Part shown: positions 17,662 through 26,697 of the stretch, one piece after another
Layout: each line of letters starts with the position of its first letter
Position numbering within the stretch: position 1 is the first letter of the stretch
Assembly (NCBI GenBank): GCA_035968315.1
Contig: JAVYIN010000005.1
Span: 372,001 to 436,000 of the forward strand
Origin: Nitrospira sp.
Lineage (GTDB): Bacteria; Nitrospirota; Nitrospiria; Nitrospirales; Nitrospiraceae
Direction of reading: 5' to 3'
DNA: 64,000 nt
The notes under the pieces: generated by a model
Told to the model about the DNA's origin: nothing
Seen by the model: the letters and a program-made list of their open reading frames with translations, nothing else
The model's database searches: none
Position numbers and translations under genes: made by a program

Positions 17662-19758
17662 ATGGCCGCTGCCGTGGAACCCGTTCAACCCGCGCCGTTG
17701 CTCAAGCATCCGGACATTATCATGTCGGTCGGGGTGGTGGCCATCCTGATGGTCATGCTGCTGCCGCTGCCGCGGTTCCTGCTCGACCTGCTGCTGAGTT
17801 TCGATATCACCGTGTCGGTGATCGTGCTGCTCGTAGGCTTGCAAGTCCGGCGGCCGATCGAATTTTCCGTATTTCCGTCCGTGCTGCTGATGGTGACGCT
17901 CCTGCGCCTCTCGCTCAATATCGCGTCGACCCGGCTGATTCTGCTGCATGGCAACGAAGGGGCGGCGGCAGCCGGTGAAGTGATCCGGGCGTTCGGTAAT
18001 TTCGTGGTGGGCGGGAACTATACGGTCGGCCTGGTGGTGTTCGCGATTCTGGTCATTATCAACTTCGTTGTCGTGACGAAGGGCGCCGGCCGTGTGGCGG
18101 AAGTTGCCGCGCGGTTTACCTTGGACGCCATGCCCGGCAAGCAAATGAGCATCGACGCCGATCTCAATGCGGGTGTGATCAACGAAGCGGAGGCCCGGCG
18201 CCGCCGGAAAGAAATCGCCGAAGAGGCCGACTTTTATGGTGCCATGGACGGTGCCAGCAAATTCGTGCGCGGCGATGCGGTGGCCGCGGTCATTATCGTG
18301 CTGGTGAACATCATCGGCGGATTGACGATCGGCATTCTTCAGCAAGGGATGAGTCCGGCCTTGGCGGCGCAAACCTATACGCTCCTGACGGTGGGTGAAG
18401 GCCTGGTGGCGCAGATTCCGGCCCTCATTGTCTCGACCGCGGCCGGCTTTGTGGTCACGCGCGCGGCGGCCGACACCGATTTGGGCGGTGAAATGACCCG
18501 CCAGGTGCTGATGTCGCCGAAAGCCGTCGGCAGCGCGGGCGGCATTCTGCTGGCCCTCGGTTTTGTGCCGGGGTTGCCGCATGTGGCCTTTCTGCTCCTG
18601 GGCGGCGGCGTCACCTGGCTGGCCTATCATCTGCATCAGCGCGCCCAGGCTCCGGCGGAAGCGGCTCCGGCGCCCGTGACCGCGAAAACCGAAGAGCCTG
18701 TGACGCAGGTGACGCCGCTGGATCTGATGGAAGTGCAGGTCGGCTACGGCTTGATCAGCCTGGTGGAAGGGACGCAGGGCAATGCGCTGCTGGATCGCAT
18801 CAAGGGCTTGCGGCGGCAGTTTGCCGAATCGATGGGCTTCGTGGTGCCGCCCATTCATATTCGCGATAACCTGCAACTGCGTCCCAACGAATACGCGATT
18901 ATGTTGAAGGGGGTCGAGGTGGCCAAGGCCGAGGTGTTGCCGGGCCATGTGCTGGCGATCGACCCAGGGACGGCGCAGCGGGGGATGGTGCAGGGGATTC
19001 CCACAAAGGAACCCGCATTCGGCTTGCCGGCCCTCTGGGTGACGGAAGAGGCGCGTGAGCAAGCGCAAATCGCTGGCTATACGGTCGTGGACCCCAGTTC
19101 GGCGATCACTACCCATCTCTCCGAAATCATTAAACGGCATGGTCATGAGCTGTTGGGGCGGCAGGAAGCGCAAGCCTTGCTGGACGAAGTCGGCAAGACC
19201 CACCCGAAACTCGTGGAGGAATTGATTCCGACCTTGGTCTCGCTGGGAACGGTGGTGAGGATTCTCGGGAATCTTCTGAAGGAAGGCATTCCGATACGGG
19301 ACATGCGGTCGATTTTGGAAGCCGTCGCCGATCATGCGCATAGCACGAAGGATGCAGAGCTGCTGACGGAGATGGCGCGTCAATCGCTGGCTCGAACCAT
19401 TACGAAGCAGTATCAATCCCCGGACGGGTCGCTGTCGGTGATTACGCTCGATCCGAGACTCGACCGCACGCTGGCCGAACAGGCCGCGGCCGTTCCGCAG
19501 GGCAGTCTGCTGAATCTGGACCCGGGTCTGTCGCACAAATTGTTGACCGCCTTGAAGCAATCGGCCGAGCGCGTGGCGTCGCGCGGGCAACAGCCGGTCG
19601 TGCTCTGTTCTCCGGCCGTGCGGAGGCATCTGCGGCGTCTGACCGACCGGCTGCTGCACTCGGTGCCGGTGCTTGGGATGAATGAAATCGATGCGCTGGT
19701 GCGCTTGCAGTCGGTCGATACGGTCCGGCTTGATTCGGAACTTCCTCAACCGTCGTGA
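17662..19758 (+). CDS. flhA: FlhA, export-gate membrane protein
   Basis: 698 residues. The N-terminal half has about eight membrane helices with the FHIPEP-family core: RRPIEFSVFPSVLLM, SLNIASTRLIL, ARFTLDAMPGKQMSIDADL and GDAVAAVIIVLVNIIGG. The C-terminal cytoplasmic half (about 355-698) docks chaperone-substrate complexes. FlhA forms a nonameric ring at the export gate and uses the proton gradient. The end is 8 bases from the flhF start. Confidence 0.97.
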   Translation: MAAAVEPVQPAPLLKHPDIIMSVGVVAILMVMLLPLPRFLLDLLLSFDITVSVIVLLVGLQVRRPIEFSVFPSVLLMVTLLRLSLNIASTRLILLHGNEGAAAAGEVIRAFGNFVVGGNYTVGLVVFAILVIINFVVVTKGAGRVAEVAARFTLDAMPGKQMSIDADLNAGVINEAEARRRRKEIAEEADFYGAMDGASKFVRGDAVAAVIIVLVNIIGGLTIGILQQGMSPALAAQTYTLLTVGEGLVAQIPALIVSTAAGFVVTRAAADTDLGGEMTRQVLMSPKAVGSAGGILLALGFVPGLPHVAFLLLGGGVTWLAYHLHQRAQAPAEAAPAPVTAKTEEPVTQVTPLDLMEVQVGYGLISLVEGTQGNALLDRIKGLRRQFAESMGFVVPPIHIRDNLQLRPNEYAIMLKGVEVAKAEVLPGHVLAIDPGTAQRGMVQGIPTKEPAFGLPALWVTEEAREQAQIAGYTVVDPSSAITTHLSEIIKRHGHELLGRQEAQALLDEVGKTHPKLVEELIPTLVSLGTVVRILGNLLKEGIPIRDMRSILEAVADHAHSTKDAELLTEMARQSLARTITKQYQSPDGSLSVITLDPRLDRTLAEQAAAVPQGSLLNLDPGLSHKLLTALKQSAERVASRGQQPVVLCSPAVRRHLRRLTDRLLHSVPVLGMNEIDALVRLQSVDTVRLDSELPQPS

Positions 19759-19766
19759 GGTGATTT

Positions 19767-21296
19767 GTGAAGGTCAAAACATTTCATGCGCTCACCATGC
19801 AGGATGCCATCCGGTCGATTAAGGCCGAATTGGGACCGGATGCGGTGATTCTGTCGTCCAAGGAAGTGCGGCATGGCGGCCGGCTCATGAGCTATTTCAA
19901 TAAGCCGGTGCTGGAAGTCATGGCGGCGGCCGAAGACGACCCCCTTCCCGCGCTGTCATCTTTTCAACCGCCTGAGTCCGCGCCCATTGCCAAGAAGCCG
20001 GAGCCCAAACCGGCGGAGCCGCCTGCGGTCAAAGTTCAGGCCCAGGCCCAGGCTCCCGCCCCAGTCCCGGAGCTCCAGCCTGTGGCCAAGGAAGCGTTTC
20101 GCGCCACCTTGCAGAGCTTGCTCGCTACGCCGCCGCCATCTCCTGCGCCTGTTCCGGCGTCCGTGTCCGTTGCGCGGCCGGTTCCTGAGTCCGTGCTCGG
20201 GGTCCGCCCTTCTTCCGAAGCAGAGCCGAGCGTCGGTCCTGTGGCGAGATCGAGCGCGGCGGTTGTGGCGCGTCCGGCCACGGCGGATCAACCGGTCCGG
20301 GCCTCGTCCTGGAAACAGGCGCGCGTTCAGGCCTTGCGCCGGGAACTGCGCGCGCTGAGCCAGCAGCTGTCCGCGTCATTGCCCGTGGAGGTGCAATCGC
20401 TGGGCGTCCACAAGAATCCCGAGATGGCCACGTTGTGCCGCAATCTGGTGATGCAGGGATTGCGGCCTTCGACGGCAGACCGCCTCGGCCATGAACTGGC
20501 CGCGGAAGGGAAGCCGGAGGCGCGGCAATCGCTGGAAGAGCAGCAGGCGGCGCTGGCGGCGCTGATTGCAAAGGATATCCGTGTCAGCGGGCCCTTGCTC
20601 GCCGGAGCGGGCGATCGGGCGATCGCGATCATGATGGGAACGAGCGGGGTTGGAAAGACAACCTCTCTCACGAAGCTGGCCGCCCATTATCGCTTGGAAG
20701 AAAAGAAGTCGGTCGCCATCATTACGTTCGATACCTATCGTCCGGCCTCCGTCGAGCATGTCCGGATGTATGCCAAGGTGCTGGGAATCCCCTTCGCGTC
20801 GGCGACGTCGGCCAAACAGGCGGCCGAGGGCGTGCGGCGACAGGCGCACACCGATGTCGTGCTGATCGACACGGCCGGATTCGGCGAGAGCGATGTGGCC
20901 CTCGTCCACGACTTGCACCGGGCGCTGCGGGATGAGCCGGAAGTGCAAACCCATCTCGTGCTGTCCGCCGCCACGCGGGAACAGGACCTGCAACGGCAAT
21001 TGGCCAAGGTGAACGATTTGCCCTTGCTCCGGTTGTTGTTCACCAAACTCGATGAAACGGAGGCGTTCGGCGCGCTCTACGATCTGGCCTACCACGCGGG
21101 CATTCCCTTGTCCTACTGGAGCGCCGGACAGCGGGTGCCGGAGGATCTCGAAATGGCGTCGCCGCAACGGCTGGCGGAATTTCTGATCCGCCGGCGCTAT
21201 CGTGTGGCGGAGCCGCCCTCGGTGGATGAAGACCAGGTCACGCTGCTCTCGTCCACCACCATGGATTCCGATATGACCAGGCTTGTCAAAGGGTAG
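19767..21296 (+). CDS. flhF: FlhF, SRP-type GTPase for flagellar placement
   Basis: 509 residues from GTG 19767. The N-terminal B domain begins VKTFHALTMQDAIRSIKAEL. A long Pro/Ala/Val-rich linker covers about 70-185. The NG GTPase domain follows: P-loop GTSGVGKTT (K297), IITFDTYRPASVEHVRMYA, LIDTAGFG and FTKLDETEAFG. FlhF sets the site (usually polar) and early assembly of the flagellum, and its GTPase is stimulated by FlhG, encoded next. The linker is longer and more proline-rich than in many homologues. Confidence 0.96.
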   Translation: MKVKTFHALTMQDAIRSIKAELGPDAVILSSKEVRHGGRLMSYFNKPVLEVMAAAEDDPLPALSSFQPPESAPIAKKPEPKPAEPPAVKVQAQAQAPAPVPELQPVAKEAFRATLQSLLATPPPSPAPVPASVSVARPVPESVLGVRPSSEAEPSVGPVARSSAAVVARPATADQPVRASSWKQARVQALRRELRALSQQLSASLPVEVQSLGVHKNPEMATLCRNLVMQGLRPSTADRLGHELAAEGKPEARQSLEEQQAALAALIAKDIRVSGPLLAGAGDRAIAIMMGTSGVGKTTSLTKLAAHYRLEEKKSVAIITFDTYRPASVEHVRMYAKVLGIPFASATSAKQAAEGVRRQAHTDVVLIDTAGFGESDVALVHDLHRALRDEPEVQTHLVLSAATREQDLQRQLAKVNDLPLLRLLFTKLDETEAFGALYDLAYHAGIPLSYWSAGQRVPEDLEMASPQRLAEFLIRRRYRVAEPPSVDEDQVTLLSSTTMDSDMTRLVKG

Positions 21297-21307
21297 GAGG
21301 ATCTCGC

Positions 21308-22174
21308 ATGCAGAGTCGATTTGTTTCACCGACAGCAGCTGAGGTAATGGACCACCCCCGCGCACTCACCCATGTCATCACAGTGGCGAGTGGAAAGGGC
21401 GGAGTCGGAAAAAGCAACGTGGTGGCCAATCTGGCCATCGCATTGAGCAAAGCCGGCAAGCGCGTGCTGGTTTTGGATGCCGATCTGGGCCTGGGGAACA
21501 TGGATGTGCTGCTCGGGTTGGTGCCTGAATATACGCTGGAACACGTGCTGGCCGGGACCCATTCGCTCAACGATGTCATTCTTGACGGGCCGGGCGGCAT
21601 TCGGGTGTTGCCCGCGAGCTCGGGGGTGCCTCAGCTTACGGCGCTGACGGAATCACAGCAGCTGCTGCTGCTGGATCAGCTGGAGCAGGTCTCTGAATCC
21701 GTGGATGTGCTCCTCATCGATACCGGAGCAGGAATTTCCTCGAACGTGACCTTTTTTGCCTCCTCGGCACAAGATTCCATCATCGTCGTCTCTCCGGAGC
21801 CGACCTCGTTGACCGACGCCTATGCCTTGATCAAAGTTTTGGCCCGCCAATACAGAGAACATCGCTTTAAAGTGCTGGTGAACATGGCGAAGAGTCCGCG
21901 GGAAGCGATGGAGGTGTTCCGCAAGTTGGACACAGCCGCGGATCGATTCCTGCATGTCGCCATCGAATATGTTGGCTATATTCCGAAGGATGACTATGTG
22001 CCGTTTGCGGTCAGGCAGCAGAAGGCCTTCATGGAGGTCTATCCGGACTCGCCGGCGGCCCAGGCCATTACCGGGCTTGCACGGCGGGTTATGCAGTGGC
22101 ACGCCCCTGTCTTCCCGAAAAGTTCCGTGCAGCTTCTCTGGCAACGATTGATCCACACCACTTCCGCGGTCTGA
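21308..22174 (+). CDS. flhG: FlhG/FleN, MinD-like ATPase controlling flagellar number
   Basis: 288 residues. The deviant Walker A SGKGGVGKS has K30 and K35; it is followed by VLVLDADLGLGNMDVLLG and LIDTGAGIS. A FlhF-activating motif near the N-terminus is suggested by the short basic/aromatic leader before the P-loop. FlhG limits flagellar number and, in polar flagellates, restrains the sigma-54 activator. AGGAGG at 21296-21301 precedes the ATG. It sits between flhF and fliA as in many polar flagellates. Confidence 0.95.
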   Translation: MQSRFVSPTAAEVMDHPRALTHVITVASGKGGVGKSNVVANLAIALSKAGKRVLVLDADLGLGNMDVLLGLVPEYTLEHVLAGTHSLNDVILDGPGGIRVLPASSGVPQLTALTESQQLLLLDQLEQVSESVDVLLIDTGAGISSNVTFFASSAQDSIIVVSPEPTSLTDAYALIKVLARQYREHRFKVLVNMAKSPREAMEVFRKLDTAADRFLHVAIEYVGYIPKDDYVPFAVRQQKAFMEVYPDSPAAQAITGLARRVMQWHAPVFPKSSVQLLWQRLIHTTSAV

Positions 22175-22196
22175 GGGAGCGATAGGCGAATTGATT

Positions 22197-22946
22197 ATGA
22201 GCAAAACGGCAGTCGGTCGAGAGCATCCGGCCATTCCCAGCGGACTGGCCCAGCGCGAAAAATTGATCAAGGAGTTTGCGCATGTGATTCGGGCCATGGC
22301 TCATCGGCTGGCCTTCAGGCTTCCGGCCTATTTGGATGCGGAAGACTTGATTTCAGTCGGGACGATCGGCCTGATGGATGCGATGGACAAGTACGATCCG
22401 TCCCGCGAAGCCAAATTCAAAACTTATGCGGAATTCCGCATTCGCGGCGCCATGCTGGATGAAATTCGTTCGATGGATTGGGTGCCGCGCTCGGTGCATG
22501 AGCGCATCGGCGTCTTGCAGAAGGCGCATGTCACGCTCCTCAACCGGCTGGGCCGTCCGCCGTCCGATGAAGAGGTAGCCGGGGAGCTCAAGATGCCGAT
22601 GTCGGAGCTCGACGACTTTCTTTCCCGGGCGCGGGGTGCGGTCATGATCAGCATCGATGACCTGGGACTTCAGGAGCCGGATGGCCATAAGGTGGTCAAG
22701 ATGCTGGCCGATACGCATCATCCTGACCCGCTCTCCAGTCTGGTGAATGAGCGTGAACGGGAATCGATTGCCGAAGCGATCCAGGATCTCCCGGAAAAGG
22801 AACGGCTCGTGTTGACGCTCTACTATTATGAAGAACTTACGATGAAAGAAATCGGTGAGCTGCTGAAGGTGACGGAGTCCCGTGTGTGCCAAATCCATAC
22901 GAAAGCGATCGTGCGGTTGAAAGCGCATCTACAGGTAGAGCATTAA
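22197..22946 (+). CDS. fliA: FliA, flagellar sigma-28 factor
   Basis: 249 residues from ATG 22197; a TTG at 22191 would add two residues. Region 2 contains FRLPAYLDAEDLISVGTIGLMDA and FKTYAEFRIRGAMLDEIRSMDW. Region 4 has LPEKERLVLTLYYYEELTMKEI and the helix-turn-helix LLKVTESRVCQIHTKAI. It directs RNA polymerase to the TCAAG-N15/16-GCCGATAA sites found elsewhere in the window, and is antagonised by FlgM (29322). It closes the fliL-fliA gene run. Confidence 0.97.
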   Translation: MSKTAVGREHPAIPSGLAQREKLIKEFAHVIRAMAHRLAFRLPAYLDAEDLISVGTIGLMDAMDKYDPSREAKFKTYAEFRIRGAMLDEIRSMDWVPRSVHERIGVLQKAHVTLLNRLGRPPSDEEVAGELKMPMSELDDFLSRARGAVMISIDDLGLQEPDGHKVVKMLADTHHPDPLSSLVNERERESIAEAIQDLPEKERLVLTLYYYEELTMKEIGELLKVTESRVCQIHTKAIVRLKAHLQVEH

Positions 22947-22982
22947 GGCGGGAGGCGCGGGGGCCGTAGGGCCCCGCCCGCC
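22947..22982 (+). terminator. GC-rich hairpin after fliA
   Basis: GGCGGG at 22947 pairs with CCCGCC ending at 22982, with an inner GCGGGG/CCCCGC stem. It starts at the base after the fliA stop. No clear T-run follows. Confidence 0.6.
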
Positions 22983-23080
22983 GTGTTCGCTGCAATCCCC
23001 GGCCTTCCGATTTTAGTTCTTCCGCAAATCAGCCGACAAAGATCTGTCATGGAAGCCGTGGTGGCAGGAACTGCATTGGC

Positions 23081-24007
23081 ATGAAGCGACAATCTCTGAT
23101 GGTCTCCACAGCAATCGGTCATTCTTTCAGCCATGGCTGGCGCGGGTTCTTTGCTCGCCGGATCCGCGACCTGGTCTCGTCCAGCATCGGCTGCGTGCGG
23201 CCCTCGCGGCCGCTCGCTCTGGGCTGGTTTCTACTTGCGTTGCTTGGGTGCCTTCTCACCGCACAGGGGGCGATTCTCGAGGCCACTGGTTCAGCGAGGC
23301 ATGTCGGGCCAGTATCATCCGTGATTGCCGCCGCGAGTTTTAGAACAGGGGGGCTGGGGGGCCTGGTTGGTGTGTTGGTCAGTGTGGGATGCGGTCTTGC
23401 CGGATTCTGGTGCTGGCCGCGTACCCAGCGCACCCATGCCGTTCCGCAAGGACAGGGCCTGGCCGCCTATGACCAAGTCACCGGGCTGCCGACGATCCGC
23501 CTGTTTGGCGTTCTTTTGGAGCATGCGGCCGAGCAGGCGTCAGATCTTGGGCGGAGTGTCGGTGTGCTGGTCGTCGAATTGAGCCACTTCCGGCCGGATT
23601 CGAAAGCAGGAACGCCAGCGAGCGTGACGCTGGTCGCGCGTGTGGAAGCGGCTCGCATCAAGAGCGCGCTCCAATCCCGTGATACGGTGGCCTATCTGGG
23701 GGGGCAACGGTTTGCGGTCCTGATCGAGACGGTTGTGTCAGGAGAGCAGATCAGGGCTTGCGCGGACCGCATTCAGCGCACGCTCTCCCTCCCGTTATTG
23801 GTGTCGGGGCAAGAGGTCGTGTTGTCCTGCCGGATCGGCAGCGCGATGCTGGGTCCTGAGATCGTGTCCGGTGAAGCCTTGCTGGCTCAGGCGGTTCAGT
23901 CACTGACGCGTGCGAGTTCGGAGCATCCCATCCATTTCTCCGGCTCGGCCTGGCAAGAGAGACCAGGGGCCAATTCCGTTTCCCCGCACGCATCGCGAGC
24001 CGCATAA
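23081..24007 (+). CDS. Membrane protein with degenerate GGDEF domain
   Basis: 308 residues. Two membrane helices lie at about 45-63 and 78-112. A GGDEF-like domain starts at about residue 130 with YDQVTGLPTIRLF, matching the DxLTGLPNR entry motif. Where the active loop should be, residues 207-211 read GGQRF instead of GG(D/E)EF, and the domain is short of acidic catalytic residues, so cyclase activity is unlikely. Such domains can act as c-di-GMP or GTP sensors or as protein-interaction modules. It is isolated between fliA and flgF. A start further in (MVSTAIG) is possible. Confidence 0.7.
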   Translation: MKRQSLMVSTAIGHSFSHGWRGFFARRIRDLVSSSIGCVRPSRPLALGWFLLALLGCLLTAQGAILEATGSARHVGPVSSVIAAASFRTGGLGGLVGVLVSVGCGLAGFWCWPRTQRTHAVPQGQGLAAYDQVTGLPTIRLFGVLLEHAAEQASDLGRSVGVLVVELSHFRPDSKAGTPASVTLVARVEAARIKSALQSRDTVAYLGGQRFAVLIETVVSGEQIRACADRIQRTLSLPLLVSGQEVVLSCRIGSAMLGPEIVSGEALLAQAVQSLTRASSEHPIHFSGSAWQERPGANSVSPHASRAA

Positions 24008-24163
24008 CACCTGTCCAAACTAGGCACTTTCTGCCGCTCCGGTGGAACTTTCCGCCTCGTGCATCTGCCAATATTCTCGCAGTCTGTCAGTCTTCTGACG
24101 AGTTCACGGCGCAATCCCCAGTAAATTCTCATACTAGTGTTGAATTCGGACACCGCACTGCTC

Positions 24164-24179
24164 TGGCATGACGGTTGCT
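24164..24179 (+). promoter_or_regulatory. Sigma-54 type promoter for the flgF operon
   Basis: TGGCATGACGGTTGCT matches TGGCA-N6-TTGC with correct GG/GC phasing. It lies 39 bases before the flgF ATG and would drive flgF-G-A-H-(unknown)-I. Confidence 0.85.
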
Positions 24180-24218
24180 GTGTAGTTGTTCGACGGCATC
24201 CATCCAGGAGTGTACGCG

Positions 24219-24989
24219 ATGAATCGAGGTATCTATCCGATCCTGTCCGGTGCGATCGCTCATGAACGGCGCATGCAGGTGTTTGCCAATAACATGGCTA
24301 ATGTGAACACCCCGGGCTTCAAGCAGGATGAGCAAGCGTTCAAATCGATTTTGCCCAAAGTGCAGACGGGTGTGCCGATGGTGGCCAATGCCAACGCCTT
24401 TGCGAATCGGATGCTGGTGAAGCCCTTCGGCCCGGCTGAGCGTGTGTATGTCGCTCCCTATGCCTTGAAGACGACCTATGATGCCGGACGGATTCGTCTG
24501 ACGGGCAATCCTCTCGACGTGGCGATCGATGGGCGAGGATTTTTTGAAGTGAAGACGCCTCAGGGCACGCGGTTTACTAGAAACGGGATGCTGTCGCTCG
24601 ACAATCAGCGCCGGCTTGTGACGAACCTTGGGTATCCGGTGATGGGAACGGAGGGAGAACTGAAGATTCCGGCAGGGAAGCTGGAGATCTCGGCCCAGGG
24701 AGAGATCAAGGTCGATGGGAATCCCGTGGGCAAGATCAAGGTGGTGGAGTTCCCTGACGATCAGATGCCGGAGAAATACACGGAAGGCATGTTCGCGTCC
24801 GATAAGGGCGCGGTTGCGAAGAATCCATCGATTCAAGTGGGCCATGTCGAAGAGTCGAATGTGAATTCGGTGGGAGAGATGGTCAAGATGATTCAGGGGA
24901 TGCGCGGATACGAATCGGCACAAAAGCTTATTCAAACGCTGGATCGCATGGCCGAAGAGGCGATTCAGGATGTCGGACGAGTGCTGTAA
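24219..24989 (+). CDS. flgF: FlgF, proximal rod protein
   Basis: 256 residues from ATG 24219, chosen for AGGAG at 24206-24210 and because a TTG at 24186 would precede the ribosome site. The N-terminal axial motif includes RMQVFANNMANVNTPGFKQD; the centre has LDVAIDGRGFFEVKTPQG; the C-terminus has VNSVGEMVKMIQGMRGYESA. FlgF is a rod component exported across the inner membrane. Similarity to flgG downstream is expected, since both belong to the FlgE/F/G family. Confidence 0.94.
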   Translation: MNRGIYPILSGAIAHERRMQVFANNMANVNTPGFKQDEQAFKSILPKVQTGVPMVANANAFANRMLVKPFGPAERVYVAPYALKTTYDAGRIRLTGNPLDVAIDGRGFFEVKTPQGTRFTRNGMLSLDNQRRLVTNLGYPVMGTEGELKIPAGKLEISAQGEIKVDGNPVGKIKVVEFPDDQMPEKYTEGMFASDKGAVAKNPSIQVGHVEESNVNSVGEMVKMIQGMRGYESAQKLIQTLDRMAEEAIQDVGRVL

Positions 24990-25093
24990 CTGAACCTGGC
25001 GTGAGGCAAGGGGCTAGTGGCGAGGGATGGTAAACGGGAATCTCCCTCTCGCCTCGTGCCCCGGAACTCACGCCCGACTGACCGGAGGGAAGT

Positions 25094-25885
25094 ATGATTC
25101 GAGCCATGTGGACCGCGGCAACGGGTATGACGGCGCAACAACTCAACGTCGATACCATTGCCCACAACCTTGCCAACGTCAATACGAACTCGTTCAAGCG
25201 CAGCCGGGCGGAATTCGCGGATTTGCTCTACCAAATCCAGCGCCTGCCCGGCACGAACGCGTCGAACGTGGGGGTCTATCCGGTCGGCATTCAAGTCGGC
25301 GGCGGCGTGCGACCCACGACTGTTTCAAAGGAATGGCTTCAGGGCAATATGCGGCAGACGAACAACGATCTGGACCTGGCCATTGATGGGCCGGGTTTTT
25401 TCCAGGTTTCCAGGCCGGACGGCACGATCATGTATACCCGCAACGGGTCCTTCAAGCGTGACAACGTCGGCAATCTGGTGACCGGCGACGGCGACTTGCT
25501 GAACCCCGTGATCACGATTCCGTCGGGCGCGTTGAAAGTGGATATCGGCCAGGATGGCACCGTGTCCGTCCTGCTGCCGGGCGTCACTCAGGCGTCTCAA
25601 GTCGGCCAAATCCAGCTGACCCGCTTCGATAATCCCTCCGGCCTCGTCGCCATGGGGAACAATTTAATGATCGACAGTTTTGCGTCCGGCCCGCCCACGC
25701 AAGGGACCGGCGGATTCTCGACGGGCTTCGGCCAGATTCAACAGGGATTTCTGGAAAGCTCGAACGTCAACTTGGCGGAAGAAATGGTCAATATGATCAT
25801 CGCGCAACGGAGTTACGAAATTAACTCGAAGACCATTCAGGCATCGGACGAGATGATGTCGATTGCCAATAATCTCCGCAGATAA
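25094..25885 (+). CDS. flgG: FlgG, distal rod protein
   Basis: 263 residues, the usual FlgG length. It starts MIRAMWTAATGMTAQQLNVD, followed by IAHNLANVNTNSFKRSRAEF, contains NDLDLAIDGPGFFQV, and ends with MVNMIIAQRSYEINSKTIQA. GGAGGGAAGT precedes the ATG. FlgG builds the distal rod that crosses the peptidoglycan and outer membrane inside the FlgH/FlgI bushing. It is 104 bases after flgF. Confidence 0.97.
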   Translation: MIRAMWTAATGMTAQQLNVDTIAHNLANVNTNSFKRSRAEFADLLYQIQRLPGTNASNVGVYPVGIQVGGGVRPTTVSKEWLQGNMRQTNNDLDLAIDGPGFFQVSRPDGTIMYTRNGSFKRDNVGNLVTGDGDLLNPVITIPSGALKVDIGQDGTVSVLLPGVTQASQVGQIQLTRFDNPSGLVAMGNNLMIDSFASGPPTQGTGGFSTGFGQIQQGFLESSNVNLAEEMVNMIIAQRSYEINSKTIQASDEMMSIANNLRR

Positions 25886-25894
25886 GGGGTGACC

Positions 25895-26689
25895 ATGTAT
25901 CGAATAGGACTGATCTTCGCCGCTGTTCTCGTCCAGGTAATCGTGGGGCAGGCATGGGGCGCGGGGTCCGAAAAGGTGGTGCACCTGGCGTCGGTGGCCG
26001 GCCAAGGAGGGCCGGCGCCGCACAAGTTCGATGCCGGGCGTCCCGCAAAGGGAGAGGTGTCCGTCGAGCAGATCCAGCTGGCGGTTCGGAAATATTTCGA
26101 GAATGAATGGGGGTCTCGCGTCAAAGCCGTGCAGGTGGCGGTGATTGAGCCGGCTGTATCCGTGAAGATTCCCGTCGGGGCCGCGGAATTGCTCGTTCTC
26201 CCTGTGGCGTCCGAAGGCGCCATGGGACGGCGGAATGTGAACGTGCAGATTGTGATCGATGGAAAGGCTTGGAAAACGATGGAGGTGCTGGTGGATCTGG
26301 CGGCCTCAATCGACGTCGTCGTCCCGAATCGCTCCGTCAAAGCGGATGAAATCCTTGAGGCCGAGGATCTGACGATGGCGCGGATCGTGACCTACGATCT
26401 CAAGTCTCAGTTTGTCACGGATCTCAATTTGGTACAGGGCAAGAGCGCCGCACGTCCGTTACAGCCCAACACTCCGCTGCGCCAGGCCTTTCTGAAAGCC
26501 CCCATTTTAATCAAGAAGGGCGATCGGGTGTTGATTGAAGCGAAACGGGGAGGATTGTCGATCCAGACAACCGGCGTCACGAAGGGAAGCGGCCAGGTTG
26601 GGCAGACCGTGATGGTGGCCAATCTCGATTCCGGACGGGAACTGCGGGCGAAGATTATTGCGCCGGGCTTGGTTCAGGTGGACTTTTAG
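25895..26689 (+). CDS. flgA: FlgA, P-ring assembly chaperone
   Basis: 264 residues from ATG 25895, with AAGGGG at 25884-25889 (a GTG at 25889 would add two). A signal peptide covers about 1-22. The C-terminal SAF-type domain (about 140-264) has VVVPNRSVKADEILEAEDL, LVQGKSAARPLQPNTPL and GSGQVGQTVMVANLDSGREL. FlgA is a periplasmic chaperone for FlgI. It starts 9 bases after the flgG stop. Confidence 0.95.
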   Translation: MYRIGLIFAAVLVQVIVGQAWGAGSEKVVHLASVAGQGGPAPHKFDAGRPAKGEVSVEQIQLAVRKYFENEWGSRVKAVQVAVIEPAVSVKIPVGAAELLVLPVASEGAMGRRNVNVQIVIDGKAWKTMEVLVDLAASIDVVVPNRSVKADEILEAEDLTMARIVTYDLKSQFVTDLNLVQGKSAARPLQPNTPLRQAFLKAPILIKKGDRVLIEAKRGGLSIQTTGVTKGSGQVGQTVMVANLDSGRELRAKIIAPGLVQVDF

Positions 26690-26697
26690 GAGTGCCA

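Noticed and set aside
16942-19749. Open frame of about 935 codons on the minus strand across flhB and flhA
   Set aside because: Mirror frame of FlhB/FlhA codons with no recognisable domains and strong His/Gln/Arg bias.
23061-23076. TGGCAGG...TGC sequence before the degenerate GGDEF gene, considered as a sigma-54 promoter
   Set aside because: The GG and GC elements are two bases too close for sigma-54.
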